From positions 1-64,000 of the forward strand of contig NZ_LMQN01000015.1 in assembly GCF_001425355.1 (NCBI RefSeq): 64,000 nt of DNA, given 5' to 3'. The translations under genes were made by a program, and so were the position numbers. The notes beneath the pieces are model-generated. The model searched no databases, was not told the origin of the DNA, and saw only the letters and a list, made by a program, of their open reading frames with translations. Shown in pieces: positions 26,401 to 35,963 of the stretch (positions within the stretch are counted from its first letter, which is position 1; every line of letters starts with the position of its first letter). The DNA is from Chryseobacterium sp. Leaf405 (GTDB taxonomy: Bacteria; Bacteroidota; Bacteroidia; Flavobacteriales; Weeksellaceae).

Positions 26401-29293
26401 TGAATGGATAAACTTCAAAGACCGTTTTTCCTGATCCATCCTGAATGAAAATATTCAATAAAGCATCCTGAATTGCGGAGTAAATATAAAGTGTAACCTT
26501 TTCCCCTCTTTTAAATTCCTTTTTAGGATCTAAAACCGTGAGGAATGTTTTTTGATCGGCTTCTAAATATTTTTTATTCCAGACACTGAAATTTTGGAAA
26601 GTTTTTATTGTGTCTTTACCTTCAATATTATAAAGCTCCAACTGGTAATCTCCTGCATCTAATTTCCCTAAATCGAGAGGTTCTTCATTTCGCTGCACTC
26701 CATTCAGAATGACAGCAGAAGCTTTCCGGTTTTTCACCTCATCATTTTTATCATACAAATCGTGCGGGAATTTATTAATAAATTCCTCTTTCGGGAATTT
26801 CGGTGTATCCTGAACTTCCGATCTGAAATTATTTCTAAAAATCCTGTCAGGCGATTCAAGCTTTGAAAGTTTTACCTGATACGGTTTTTTAAGAATCTGT
26901 TCGTTGTAATTTTTAGTTTCAACTTTTATTTTTACATTTTCATCGGAGAAAACATTGTCGATGCTTTCTGTTTGTATATAATGCGAGACAGATGCTACTT
27001 TCAATTCTGTGTCTGCAGTTTGTGTTTCACCGTTAATATCGGTTACAGAAGCATTCATTGAATAGTTATCAATCTGAATTCCGTCTAGTTTTGCGTCTTT
27101 TTTCAGATCCAGAAGAATAGTAAACTCTCCCTTTCCATTAGTTTTAACTTTACCTAAAATCGAATTTTCATTGTCATTATCATGTGGATACCAACTAAAA
27201 TATCTCCAGCGAATATTGTGTTTTTTAATTTCATAATTTACTGTTACATTACCCAAAGGTACCCCTGAAAACATCATTGCTTTCCCTTTCACTTCAATGG
27301 TTTCTCCATATTTATATTCGTCTTTTACAGGATCGAAAATAACTTCAAACTTCGGTCTTTTATATTCCTCAACACTGAAATTTCTGTATCCCCTATTGGC
27401 ATCAGTTCTTAATTCAAACCTACCATTCAGCTTACTCTTCGGAAGAATAAAACTTCCGTGATAAGAACCAAACTCGTTTGTAGTGAAAATTTGGGAAGAA
27501 ACTTCCTGACCGTTTGTATCGGTTAAAGTAATTTTCTGTTTCAGTCCTGCTACCACAGATTCTATCTCTTTTTCAAGAGTTGTATTAATCACTTTAAAAT
27601 AAACGGTCTGTCCCGGCCTGTAGATTGCTCTATCTGTGAATATCTGTGCTTTAGAACGAGCTTTTGTGCCTTGATCAATAGTATTGACAGAACGGTTTCC
27701 ATAGAACTGCATCATTTGGAAACTATTCGTTTTTGATTGTTTTATTAAAAAAGTTCTGTAATATTCTTTATTTTCCGTCGACGGAAACTTAAAAATTCCT
27801 TTATCATACGTTTTTCCTTCTGTTTTATTGAAGGTTTTACAAGAAACCAACTCATAGAATGTAATATTTTCATTAGTAACAGGCTTACCGTTTTCACTGC
27901 TGACTAATTTTAATTCATTCGACAACTGATTTCTATCCGTCTTGGTCTGATAAATAATTTTGTTGTCTGACACCAGAAAATAAAAATCTTTTTCTACATA
28001 TTCTTCTTTTTCCTTAAGTCCATTGACAGAATATTCTGCAAGATAAATTCCCGGCGGAAGAGATTTGATTTCCAAAGATGTTTTGTGAGTTTTATAATCT
28101 TTAAAATCTTCCAATATATATACTTCTTTTTTTACCAGACTTTTTTTAACCTTAGCAAACGGATTGGAATAAGAATCCATTGTATAACGCAGAAATGAAG
28201 TAAGATCTTCTTTTACTCCGTAAATACTAATTGAAAATTCTGAAACATTTTTGTATTCTGCCACAAAATGAATAGGCAGATTACTTTGTGTCTGCTGTTC
28301 ATATTTTATATTTAAAGAAGGATTGATAATCTGATTTTCCTTGTTCTTGATATTCTCAATAAAAGAAGATTTCGGATATTGAGTTTTTGCTTCATTAATA
28401 ATCTCGATGGCTTCTTTTTCTTTATTTTTTGAAATAAGATCTTCAATAATCTCATCCATAATTATCACCTTATAATCCCCTTCTGTATTGGATTTAAGAA
28501 GATTCTGAAGCTGAACTAATTTATCCTTACAACTATTGAAATCACAGTTATCCTGCAATTTCTTGTGCATAAAATATAATTTTACATTCCCCGTATTTTG
28601 TGCAATTAATTCATCATAAAATTCATTGACTTTTATGTGGTTTTCTTCCAGTTCATTTTTAGTAAAAAGATCGTTTTCAGTCAGAAATGCTATTTTTTTT
28701 GTCAGATACCAATCTTCCAACGTCGGGAAATAGGAAACATAATCACTGTATGAAAAAACATCTTTGTATTTCTTTAAAAAGATGTTTTTCATTTCTGCTT
28801 TCTGCTGATCGAGCTCCTGATAATTTTGATCTAAATAATTTTTGAAATCAAGTTTACTCCATGTTTCAATTTGTGAAATATCCTGAGAATTGATATTTGT
28901 TCTGCTATCAATTTCCCACGAATGTTCTTTATAATAATCCAGAAAAAAACCATTCAGTAAAACCTCATAAACAATTTTATCTTCTCCCTTTATCTTCGTA
29001 CCGACATTCTGTAATTTTTTAAAAAGCATACTTACAGCATTATTTTTATCATCGTCCGAAGTCTGATTCAAGATGCTGAATTCAGCTTTTAAAGACTGAA
29101 TAAGCTGTACAATATTATTATCATTCATCGCATTTTTCTGTATATCTAAAATGATAGGAAGATTAGATTTATAAGTTCCTTTCTGATAGTTTACCGAAAC
29201 TTTCTTCCATTGATCGTCATAGTATTTCTGCGCCTGCATTTTGTTGAAAACTCCAAAACACAGGAGAATCATTAGAATTTTAATGTTTTTCAT
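23402..29293 (-). CDS. Alpha-2-macroglobulin family protein, downstream copy
   Basis: 1,963 residues with an N-terminal signal peptide (ends near KMQAQ). About 320 helical residues follow, then macroglobulin domains: FTDRAIYRPGQTVYFK (about 550, MG/A2M_N) and ETAFFYPELKTDSEGNVSFE (about 1197), with SPEALTKWKLMFLAHT marking the A2M core. The C-terminal part (about 1450-1830) is a helical complement-like toroid. The thioester CxEQ motif is absent, so it cannot trap proteases covalently. A proline-rich linker (TPPPPPPIGG, about 1140-1187) precedes the core. Probably a periplasmic protease inhibitor or envelope protection protein. 13 bases from its upstream paralogue. Confidence 0.9.
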   Translation of the reverse strand: MKNIKILMILLCFGVFNKMQAQKYYDDQWKKVSVNYQKGTYKSNLPIILDIQKNAMNDNNIVQLIQSLKAEFSILNQTSDDDKNNAVSMLFKKLQNVGTKIKGEDKIVYEVLLNGFFLDYYKEHSWEIDSRTNINSQDISQIETWSKLDFKNYLDQNYQELDQQKAEMKNIFLKKYKDVFSYSDYVSYFPTLEDWYLTKKIAFLTENDLFTKNELEENHIKVNEFYDELIAQNTGNVKLYFMHKKLQDNCDFNSCKDKLVQLQNLLKSNTEGDYKVIIMDEIIEDLISKNKEKEAIEIINEAKTQYPKSSFIENIKNKENQIINPSLNIKYEQQTQSNLPIHFVAEYKNVSEFSISIYGVKEDLTSFLRYTMDSYSNPFAKVKKSLVKKEVYILEDFKDYKTHKTSLEIKSLPPGIYLAEYSVNGLKEKEEYVEKDFYFLVSDNKIIYQTKTDRNQLSNELKLVSSENGKPVTNENITFYELVSCKTFNKTEGKTYDKGIFKFPSTENKEYYRTFLIKQSKTNSFQMMQFYGNRSVNTIDQGTKARSKAQIFTDRAIYRPGQTVYFKVINTTLEKEIESVVAGLKQKITLTDTNGQEVSSQIFTTNEFGSYHGSFILPKSKLNGRFELRTDANRGYRNFSVEEYKRPKFEVIFDPVKDEYKYGETIEVKGKAMMFSGVPLGNVTVNYEIKKHNIRWRYFSWYPHDNDNENSILGKVKTNGKGEFTILLDLKKDAKLDGIQIDNYSMNASVTDINGETQTADTELKVASVSHYIQTESIDNVFSDENVKIKVETKNYNEQILKKPYQVKLSKLESPDRIFRNNFRSEVQDTPKFPKEEFINKFPHDLYDKNDEVKNRKASAVILNGVQRNEEPLDLGKLDAGDYQLELYNIEGKDTIKTFQNFSVWNKKYLEADQKTFLTVLDPKKEFKRGEKVTLYIYSAIQDALLNIFIQDGSGKTVFEVYPFKNGIVEFTTDIPKDKNVKNLNLQFQVVAFNDIQTQSVNLPISDAEEPLRIETVTFRDKIEPNSKEKWSVKVLGNSKEKINAEVLANMYDLSLDKFAKNSFIWDQLYVPYSIVTSYDLKQNLLQKSYERSLPYLPEEYIEVPNFDWFDGEMYFMRNSLLTTTGFVNQKGVKAAAYTPPPPPPIGGAKRNMAMKVSKQEDKIEVIQNVVPEPVKAPKVETPPLPESDLSKVTIRQNLNETAFFYPELKTDSEGNVSFEFTSPEALTKWKLMFLAHTKDARAATLEKEVVTQKEFSVTPNYPRFLREGDELNLQSKLSNLTNKKLNGSASLQILDAFTNEDISSHFGLISSIQNFDLNENGNSALTWKIKVPNNVSSIILKVVAKAGQYSDGEQKAVAILPNRMLVTDAVPIFVKEGETKTFELENLKNVNSTTISNVSNTLELATNPIWEIMFALPSLKNDQNNSADVIFNKWFADVLASEIFKANPKIKTVFEEYQNKGLLNSNLEKNQELKQLLLYETPWVLESKSETEQMAKLSLLFDINNMRNTTQSDWDDFKKLQNPDGGFSWYQGYPSSYSTSLYILKNLGKINSWLKDNVKDYQSSEQNKLIANMLKYVDNEINKYSDVKEKNIWTNWTLDYLDTRNYWEKQYPLKGNGATLKSLVKQKAKTARITDFTFFGLHRAALLMSDYGLKDVSDKLMTYLKETSVDSKTQGVYWKQNLDDWGWFSSKVVNHAGALEAFNKLKPNDQKFIEEMKIWLITQKEVNSWGSSRGTSEVIFTILNSGKSWTSTDSDKAIVIWGGKELKPETQATGYVKSTVKTDVVDKKLATVTVTKPGVGIVQGGLFWQYYEDLDKITSSENYISVTKELYKKIKTVNGEELQKISLETPLKVGDKVTVRMILNTDRAMEFIQIKDMRAAGFEPVDVLSGYQWKNNLGYYQSTKDASTNFYIQNMPKGKYVFEYDYVANASGKFSNGITTIQNYYAPQMNAHTKGTNVQISE

Positions 29294-29306
29294 TAATATA
29301 TTTTGG

Positions 29307-32300
29307 TTATTTTTTTATTTCTATTTTGTCGCCTTTTGTTCTGGCGTTCATCTGAGGTGCATAATAATTTTGTAGTGTGGCAAATCCGCTTGAAAAACTT
29401 CCAGAAGCATTGCAAATTAAATCATACTCAAAAACGTATTTTCCTTTCGGCATATAGTAGATATAGAAATTGGTAGACGCATCCTTGGTTGCCTGATAAT
29501 ACCCCAGATTATTTTTCCACTGATATCCGGAAAGAACGTCTACAGGCTCTAATCCAGCTGCCCGCATATCTTTCAGATGAACGTACTGCATCGGTCGGTC
29601 GGTATCCAGAATCATTCTTACGGTAATTTTATCACCAACTGTTAGCGGACTTTTTTCTTCAATTTTAACCAATTGATCGCCATTCGTTGTTTTTACTTTT
29701 TTGTAATATTCTCTTGAAATAGCAATATAAGTTTCGGTAGATTTTACATTTTCAAGGTTTTCATAATATTGCCAAAATAATCCGCCCTGCACAATTCCGG
29801 GACCTAGTTTTGTTACGGTAACGGTTCCTAAGTTTTTATCTAAAACATCAGATTTTATAGTCTGTTTCAGATATCCTGTCGTTTTTGTCTGAGGATTTAC
29901 TTCTTTCCCGCCCCAGATTACAGTTGCTTTATCAGATTCAGTTCCAGTCCACGATTTTCCCGAATTCATCATAATGTAAATAACTTCTGCCGTATTTCTT
30001 GAATTTCCCCACGAATTAACTTCTTTCTGAGTTGCTAGCCAAACCTTAGCTTCTTCAATAAAATTTACATCTTTGGAATCCAGTTTATTTAAAGCTTCTA
30101 TGGCTCCGGCATGATTCACTGTTTTAGAATTATACCAGCCCCAGTCATCAAAATTCTGTTTCCAGTAAACCCCTTGCGTTTCCGAAGAAGTGGAAGTTTC
30201 TTTGATATAATTAATCAGTCTGTCCGAAGGTTTTTTCAGTCCATAACTATCAAAAATCAAGGCAGCTCTGTGTAATCCATAGAAAGTAAGATCTGTAAAT
30301 TTGAATTTTTCAGAACGGTTGATAATCATTGATTTTAATAATTTTCCTTTTCCGGTAAGCGGATATTGCTTTTCCCAATAACGACGGGTATCAAGATAAT
30401 CCAGTGCAAAGTTACTCCATGGGCTGTTTTCGCTTTCTTTCCAGTATTTTTCCAATTCAAGATCAATATAACCGATCAGTCTTGAAACCATATTATTTTG
30501 ATCCGTCTGATACACAGAAATCCCGTCTTTCAGCCACTCATTCATTTTACCTAAATTTCTCAGAATATATAATGAACTTGAATACGAACTTTCAAAACCA
30601 GGAAGCCAAGGGAAACCACCGTCTCCATTTTGATACTGCTTTAAAATCGACCAGTCTTTATTAATGGAATTCTTCATGGCATTCACATCAAAAAGCCTGG
30701 AAAGACTGTTCATTGTTTCAGTTTCAGACTGAGACTGCAAAACCCACGGAGTTTCCTCCATCAGCAATTGTTTCAGTTCCTGATTTTTTTCGAGATTACT
30801 TTTTAACTGATCTGCATTTTTATATTCATCAAAAACAGCCTGCATTCTTGGATTGGCTTTAAAAATTTCAGAACCCACTACATCTGCAAACCATGTATTG
30901 AATCTTGCATCAGAAGAGATATTAAGATTTTCGCTTAAATTCGGCAACGCAAAAATAATTTCCCAGATCGGATTGGTTTTCAATTCTAAAGTATTACTGA
31001 AATTTGCCACTGTTTTAGACGTATTGTTTTTTAAACTCTCTAAGGTAAATGTTTTCGTCTGTCCTTCTTTCACAAAAACCGGAAGCGCATCGGTCAGCAA
31101 CATTCTGTTTGATAATATGGCAACAGGAATTTGTTCACCATCAGAATATTCTCCTGCTTTTGCAACGACTTTAATGATAATCGAACTTGCTTTGTTGAAA
31201 GGTGCTTTCAAATTCCAGCTTAGTACAGAATTTCCTGTCGCTTTTACTTCAAAATTCTGAACCGAGCTGACTCCGAAAAGAGACGTAATATCTTCATTGG
31301 TTTCCGCATTTAAAATCTGTAAAGAGGCCGAACCGGAAAGTGCCTGATCTTCAAGATTGGAAAGTTTCGCCTGAAAATTCAGTTCATCACCTTCTCTTAA
31401 AAATCTCGGATAATTGGGCGTTACAGAAAATTTCTTCTGAGTAATAATATCTTGCTCCAGTACTCCACTTCTGGCATCTGCCGTGTGAGCTAAAAACATC
31501 AGTTTCCACTTTGTTAATGCTTCAGGAGAGGTAAATTCAAAATTTACATTTCCATTATCATCGGTTTTTAACTGAGGATAGAAAAAAGCCGTTTCGTTAA
31601 GGTTTTTACGAGCCTGAACATTTTCCAGGTCTTCTTTCGGTTTTTCCGCCTTTTTCGGAGTATCATCTTTATCTAAAACTCCGTCTCCATCTGTACTGTC
31701 AAAAACCTCTTTTGCAACCGGGGATGCTGCTTCTGCAACAGCCATATTTCTTATGCTTGTTGAAGAGACGGGGCAACCTTTATAATATTCCAAGCCGGGA
31801 ACAGTAGGACATTCGTCTTTTTCATCGTCTACTCCATCACCGTCTGTATCTTTTATCAATCCGTATTTCAGCATCAGATCAAAAAAAACATTGTTGTCAA
31901 ACCATATGAACTGTGGGAGATAAACATTTTTACCTTCCAGATATTTAATTTTTTCATTCCAAGATAATACTGACGGATACGACGGAATACCAAAATTTCT
32001 TACAATATTTCTGGGTCTGTAGATATTGTTGAATACATACGTGTTTGGGATAAATTTGTCTAATGATTTATCATACATATTGGCCAAAACCTCAGCAACT
32101 ACCTTTTCATTATTTCTCCCGGTGATTTTTACACTCCATTTTTCTTTTGAATTAGGCTCTAATTTATCCCGGAAAGTCGTCAGTTCAACTTTCAGCGCTT
32201 TGCTTTCATCTTTTATTCCAATATTAACAAACTGATTCTGAACATCGTTATAATGAACCACCTGAAACTGAACATTATATTTCACAATACTTTTGTCCTG

Positions 32301-35186
32301 AGAAATTGGCAGCTTGTAAACGAATATTCCATTATTAAACTTACCTTTTTCCATTTTTGTATTTCCGTTTCCGTCCTGTAAATACACATTCACAACAGCA
32401 TCCGGAATTTTGGAATAGGCATACACCAAAGCCTGGCTTCCTCTTGTAACCTGTGATTTTGGACCAATAATTTTCAAAAACGGAAACTGACTTTTCCCTA
32501 ATCCTTTTTTGCTCCAGACACTGAAATCCTGCTGTACTTTTACCGTATCTTTTCCTTCAATATTATACAGTTCAAGTCGGTATTCTCCGGGTTCCAATTT
32601 TCCAAGATTAAGATCTTTAGTATTTTCTGTACGTTCTGTAACAATTTTTTCTACTTTCCAGTTTTTCTTATCATCGGACTGATCAAAACGGTCATGCGGG
32701 AATTTTTTCACAAAATCTTCCTTCGAAAAAACAGGTAAATCCTGAATAACGCTTTTAAAATTATCCCTGAAAATACGCTGTGGTTCCCTCAGTTTTACCA
32801 ATTTTACTTTATAACTTTTAGCCAAAGCAATATCGTTATAATTAAAACTTTCGACTTTTACTTTTATATCATTTTCTGCAAATTCTTCTTTAATGTCCTT
32901 TGCTTTAAGATAATGAGAAACCGAAGCCACTTTTACATCCGTTTCTGCAGATTGAGTTTCCCCGTTAACGTCGGTTAAAGAAGCATTCACATGATAATTA
33001 TGAACCTGAATTCCTTCCGTATTTTCATCTTTTTTAAGATCAATTTTAATAGTAAATTCTCCTTTTTCGTTCGTTTCAGCTTTTCCTAAAATTGTATTTT
33101 CGTTGCTGGAATCAGAAGGATACCACCAAAAATATCTGTAACGGATATCTTCTCTTTTAAGATTGAAATTAACTGTTGAATTGCTCAAAGGAACTCCCGA
33201 AAAAGTAACAGCTTTCCCTTTCAATTCTATAGTTTGTCCATATTTATATTCATTTCTGATGGTATCAAAAACGATCTCAAACTTCGGACGTTTATATTCT
33301 TCTACGGAAAAAGCCACAGATCCTGACTCATAACTTCTTCTGGAACTTTTCACCTGTATCGTAAATTTTCCGTTGAGACGATCTTTAGGAAGCACAAAAC
33401 TGCCACTGTAAGATCCGAATTCATTGGTTTTAAGCCTTTGTGAAGTCAGTATCTGGCGATTGGCATCGAACAGTGTAACTTCCTGTTCATCATTTTTCAT
33501 TACAAAATCTGATCTTTTCTCATAGTCAGGATATGTTGTAATCGCTTTAAAATAAACAGTTTGCCCCGGTCTGTAAATTTGTCTGTCAAGAAAAATCTGA
33601 ACATTTAGCTCATGGTTTTCATAATCATATTCCCTGTCATACCAACTTTTAATAATATTAAAGTCATTAGATGTCTTGTCATAAATCAAAACATCATAAT
33701 CATGTCCTCTTTCATTAGTAAATTTTCCAAAATAATCAGTTTTGATAAGAATAGGAGTTTCACTCGCCTGCGAATAATCTATAAATCTGTATTGTAGAAG
33801 CTGAGTATTTGCCCTTGCAGATCCATTTTCCCTTGAAACTAAAATGTAATTTTTCTTTTCATCAAAAACTACCCTTGAAGAGGTTATCACAAATAAAAAT
33901 TTAGAAATTTCCGTTCCGTTTGTATATTCCCCGATATACATTCCCTTTGGAAGAGTTTTCATTTCAAGAGACGTTGTATGCGGCTGATAATCTTTCAGAT
34001 TTGGTAATGAAAATGTATCCGTACGAAATAATGTTTTATTTATATTCTTATAATAATTTTCATAACCCAAAGCCTGCAAATAACCCAATTGATTTTTAAA
34101 ATCATTCACCTGATAGATCTTAATGGTAAAATTGTCCATATTTTTATGTTGTACCATTAAATGAATCGGCTTTTCCGGCTGATTATTTTCTTCGTAAAAA
34201 ATCTGTATGCTGGAAGCTTTAATATTATTTTCCAAAGACTGAATATTATTGATAAATTTAGAATTCGGATATTCTGATTTTACTTTCTCTATAATTTGTA
34301 TCGCTTCTCTGGATTTTTTATCATAATGCAAAAAACTGGCAAGGTCATTACATATTATAATTTTATAATCTCCTTTTTCCGGCGAATTGATGAGCTCTTT
34401 CATTTCATCTATACGTCTTTTACCGTCAACTTGGCTCTGATAACCCAATTTTTGAGACTGAAAATACAATTTCGGATTGTTATTGTTGAAATTAATCAGA
34501 TCCTGATACAAAGCCAATATTGTTTTCTGATTATCTTTCAGTTCATTTTTGGTGAAAAGAAATTCATTTTTCAGGAAACCAATCATTTTATAGGTTTTCC
34601 AGTCATATAAAGTTGGAAAAAACTCGAAATACTTTTCTTTCGCAAAGGCTTCTTTATATTTTTCAAGTTGAATTTTCTTCAGTTGAGTATCTGCTTTCGT
34701 TAATTCAGCTAATTTCTCTGTATAATAATTTTTAAAATCAAGCTTTGTCCATGATTCAAGTTCGGTCACATCGCTTTTTCCACGATTCGTACGCTGTTGA
34801 ATTTCCCATTGATTTGAATTCATGTATCCTTCAAAAAACTCAATTTCCAACACTTTGAAAAGCAACAATTCATCACCTTTCAGTTGATCTTCCGTTTTTT
34901 TGATTTTAGAAAAGAAAACCGAAGCATAATCATTCTTCGGATCATCCTGAGTATCTTTATAAATGGCAAATTCTGCTTTCAGAGAACGGATCAGCTGTAA
35001 TGCATTTTTATCCTCAATTGCTTTTTTTTGAATATCCAGAATGATTGGAAAGCTTGATTTAAACATTCCGTTTTTATATCCTTCTGCTACTTTTTTCCAT
35101 TGTTCATCGTAATAATCCTGAGCAAAAACCGTTGAGAAATTCAACAATAAAAGCAAAAGAACAAAAATCTTGGAAAATCTTTTCAT
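29307..35186 (-). CDS. Alpha-2-macroglobulin family protein, upstream copy with TSP3-type linker
   Basis: 1,959 residues, signal peptide ending near STVFAQ. Same architecture as its neighbour: helical N-terminal part, FLDRQIYRPGQTVYFK (about 530), A2M core NETAFFYPQLKTDDNG (about 1195), C-terminal helical toroid, and a shared ending with YAPQMNARTKG. No CxEQ thioester motif. Instead of the proline-rich linker it has calcium-binding thrombospondin type 3-like repeats, DTDGDGVDDEKDECP (from 1113) with a second DSTDGDGVLDKDD (from 1163). Expected in the periplasm or at the cell surface. First gene of the pair; the divergent gene starts only 18 bases away. Confidence 0.9.
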   Translation of the reverse strand: MKRFSKIFVLLLLLLNFSTVFAQDYYDEQWKKVAEGYKNGMFKSSFPIILDIQKKAIEDKNALQLIRSLKAEFAIYKDTQDDPKNDYASVFFSKIKKTEDQLKGDELLLFKVLEIEFFEGYMNSNQWEIQQRTNRGKSDVTELESWTKLDFKNYYTEKLAELTKADTQLKKIQLEKYKEAFAKEKYFEFFPTLYDWKTYKMIGFLKNEFLFTKNELKDNQKTILALYQDLINFNNNNPKLYFQSQKLGYQSQVDGKRRIDEMKELINSPEKGDYKIIICNDLASFLHYDKKSREAIQIIEKVKSEYPNSKFINNIQSLENNIKASSIQIFYEENNQPEKPIHLMVQHKNMDNFTIKIYQVNDFKNQLGYLQALGYENYYKNINKTLFRTDTFSLPNLKDYQPHTTSLEMKTLPKGMYIGEYTNGTEISKFLFVITSSRVVFDEKKNYILVSRENGSARANTQLLQYRFIDYSQASETPILIKTDYFGKFTNERGHDYDVLIYDKTSNDFNIIKSWYDREYDYENHELNVQIFLDRQIYRPGQTVYFKAITTYPDYEKRSDFVMKNDEQEVTLFDANRQILTSQRLKTNEFGSYSGSFVLPKDRLNGKFTIQVKSSRRSYESGSVAFSVEEYKRPKFEIVFDTIRNEYKYGQTIELKGKAVTFSGVPLSNSTVNFNLKREDIRYRYFWWYPSDSSNENTILGKAETNEKGEFTIKIDLKKDENTEGIQVHNYHVNASLTDVNGETQSAETDVKVASVSHYLKAKDIKEEFAENDIKVKVESFNYNDIALAKSYKVKLVKLREPQRIFRDNFKSVIQDLPVFSKEDFVKKFPHDRFDQSDDKKNWKVEKIVTERTENTKDLNLGKLEPGEYRLELYNIEGKDTVKVQQDFSVWSKKGLGKSQFPFLKIIGPKSQVTRGSQALVYAYSKIPDAVVNVYLQDGNGNTKMEKGKFNNGIFVYKLPISQDKSIVKYNVQFQVVHYNDVQNQFVNIGIKDESKALKVELTTFRDKLEPNSKEKWSVKITGRNNEKVVAEVLANMYDKSLDKFIPNTYVFNNIYRPRNIVRNFGIPSYPSVLSWNEKIKYLEGKNVYLPQFIWFDNNVFFDLMLKYGLIKDTDGDGVDDEKDECPTVPGLEYYKGCPVSSTSIRNMAVAEAASPVAKEVFDSTDGDGVLDKDDTPKKAEKPKEDLENVQARKNLNETAFFYPQLKTDDNGNVNFEFTSPEALTKWKLMFLAHTADARSGVLEQDIITQKKFSVTPNYPRFLREGDELNFQAKLSNLEDQALSGSASLQILNAETNEDITSLFGVSSVQNFEVKATGNSVLSWNLKAPFNKASSIIIKVVAKAGEYSDGEQIPVAILSNRMLLTDALPVFVKEGQTKTFTLESLKNNTSKTVANFSNTLELKTNPIWEIIFALPNLSENLNISSDARFNTWFADVVGSEIFKANPRMQAVFDEYKNADQLKSNLEKNQELKQLLMEETPWVLQSQSETETMNSLSRLFDVNAMKNSINKDWSILKQYQNGDGGFPWLPGFESSYSSSLYILRNLGKMNEWLKDGISVYQTDQNNMVSRLIGYIDLELEKYWKESENSPWSNFALDYLDTRRYWEKQYPLTGKGKLLKSMIINRSEKFKFTDLTFYGLHRAALIFDSYGLKKPSDRLINYIKETSTSSETQGVYWKQNFDDWGWYNSKTVNHAGAIEALNKLDSKDVNFIEEAKVWLATQKEVNSWGNSRNTAEVIYIMMNSGKSWTGTESDKATVIWGGKEVNPQTKTTGYLKQTIKSDVLDKNLGTVTVTKLGPGIVQGGLFWQYYENLENVKSTETYIAISREYYKKVKTTNGDQLVKIEEKSPLTVGDKITVRMILDTDRPMQYVHLKDMRAAGLEPVDVLSGYQWKNNLGYYQATKDASTNFYIYYMPKGKYVFEYDLICNASGSFSSGFATLQNYYAPQMNARTKGDKIEIKK

Positions 35187-35204
35187 AAGTGTTATTTTTG
35201 ATAA

Positions 35205-35960
35205 ATGAATTCTTTAAAAATACTGAAAAAATCTGTTATAGACAGTCAATTTTACGTATCCTTAACGGGAACTCTTTTTACAGTATTTTTCATGGAGGAA
35301 CAAAATACGTTTCGCTATCCTACGGTCTTCCTAATTTTCATTACTTACTTCAGCGGGTATCTTTATACGAAATATCAAAAGACCAAACATTTCATTAAAA
35401 TTTTAATCATAAACGTTATTGCCGGAATAATTTCTGCACTTTTAATTATTAATAATCATAATGAAATACGATTGATAAAATGGTTTATCATTGTCGTGCT
35501 TGGATTGTTGTATAATAGTTTTTTTCTTGATCTCTATATCCGAAAAATTCCCTTCCTAAAAGTATTTTACGTAGGGTTGGTTTGGGCGCTCATGAATTGC
35601 TGGCTTACTTTACCGGAATTTAATTTTCCTATATTCTTCATCAGTTTCTTTTTTATTACAGCACTGGTTTTACCATTTGATATACGCGATATGAAAAGTG
35701 ATACCGTGAAAACTTTTCCACAGATTGTCGGAGTTCAAAACACAAAACATATTGCATATTCATTAATTTTTGTAAGCAATATCCTTTCTGTATTTTATTT
35801 AGATTTTAATTATTCGATTGCTTTTTTTCTATCAAGTATCATCACTTATATTTTGATTTACTTTTCTGAAAATGAAAGAGATGACGCTTATTTTTCTTTC
35901 GGAGTAGAAACCTGTTCTGCACTTCCCTTTTTATTTTTACTAATAATGAAGTATTTTTGA
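35205..35960 (+). CDS. UbiA-superfamily-like integral membrane protein
   Basis: 251 residues with about eight membrane segments. LPFDIRDMKSDTVKTFPQIV (about 163-182) matches the second aspartate-rich motif of UbiA-type prenyltransferases (DixDxxxD, then KT.P). The first motif is not preserved as NDxxDxxxD; the matching place has YNSFFLDLYIRKIPFLK (about 105), so activity is uncertain. Inner membrane. It is followed by recF after only 3 bases, hence cotranscribed. The pairing is more likely transcriptional convenience than shared pathway. Confidence 0.7.
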   Translation: MNSLKILKKSVIDSQFYVSLTGTLFTVFFMEEQNTFRYPTVFLIFITYFSGYLYTKYQKTKHFIKILIINVIAGIISALLIINNHNEIRLIKWFIIVVLGLLYNSFFLDLYIRKIPFLKVFYVGLVWALMNCWLTLPEFNFPIFFISFFFITALVLPFDIRDMKSDTVKTFPQIVGVQNTKHIAYSLIFVSNILSVFYLDFNYSIAFFLSSIITYILIYFSENERDDAYFSFGVETCSALPFLFLLIMKYF

Positions 35961-35963
35961 CGA

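Noticed and set aside
23402-29293. Thioester-type protease trap
   Set aside because: No CxEQ motif was found in either A2M-like protein.
31650-31870. Frameshift or foreign insertion in the upstream A2M gene at the DTDGDG segment
   Set aside because: The frame continues intact and the segment replaces a proline-rich linker at the same place in the paralogue, so it looks like a genuine linker domain.
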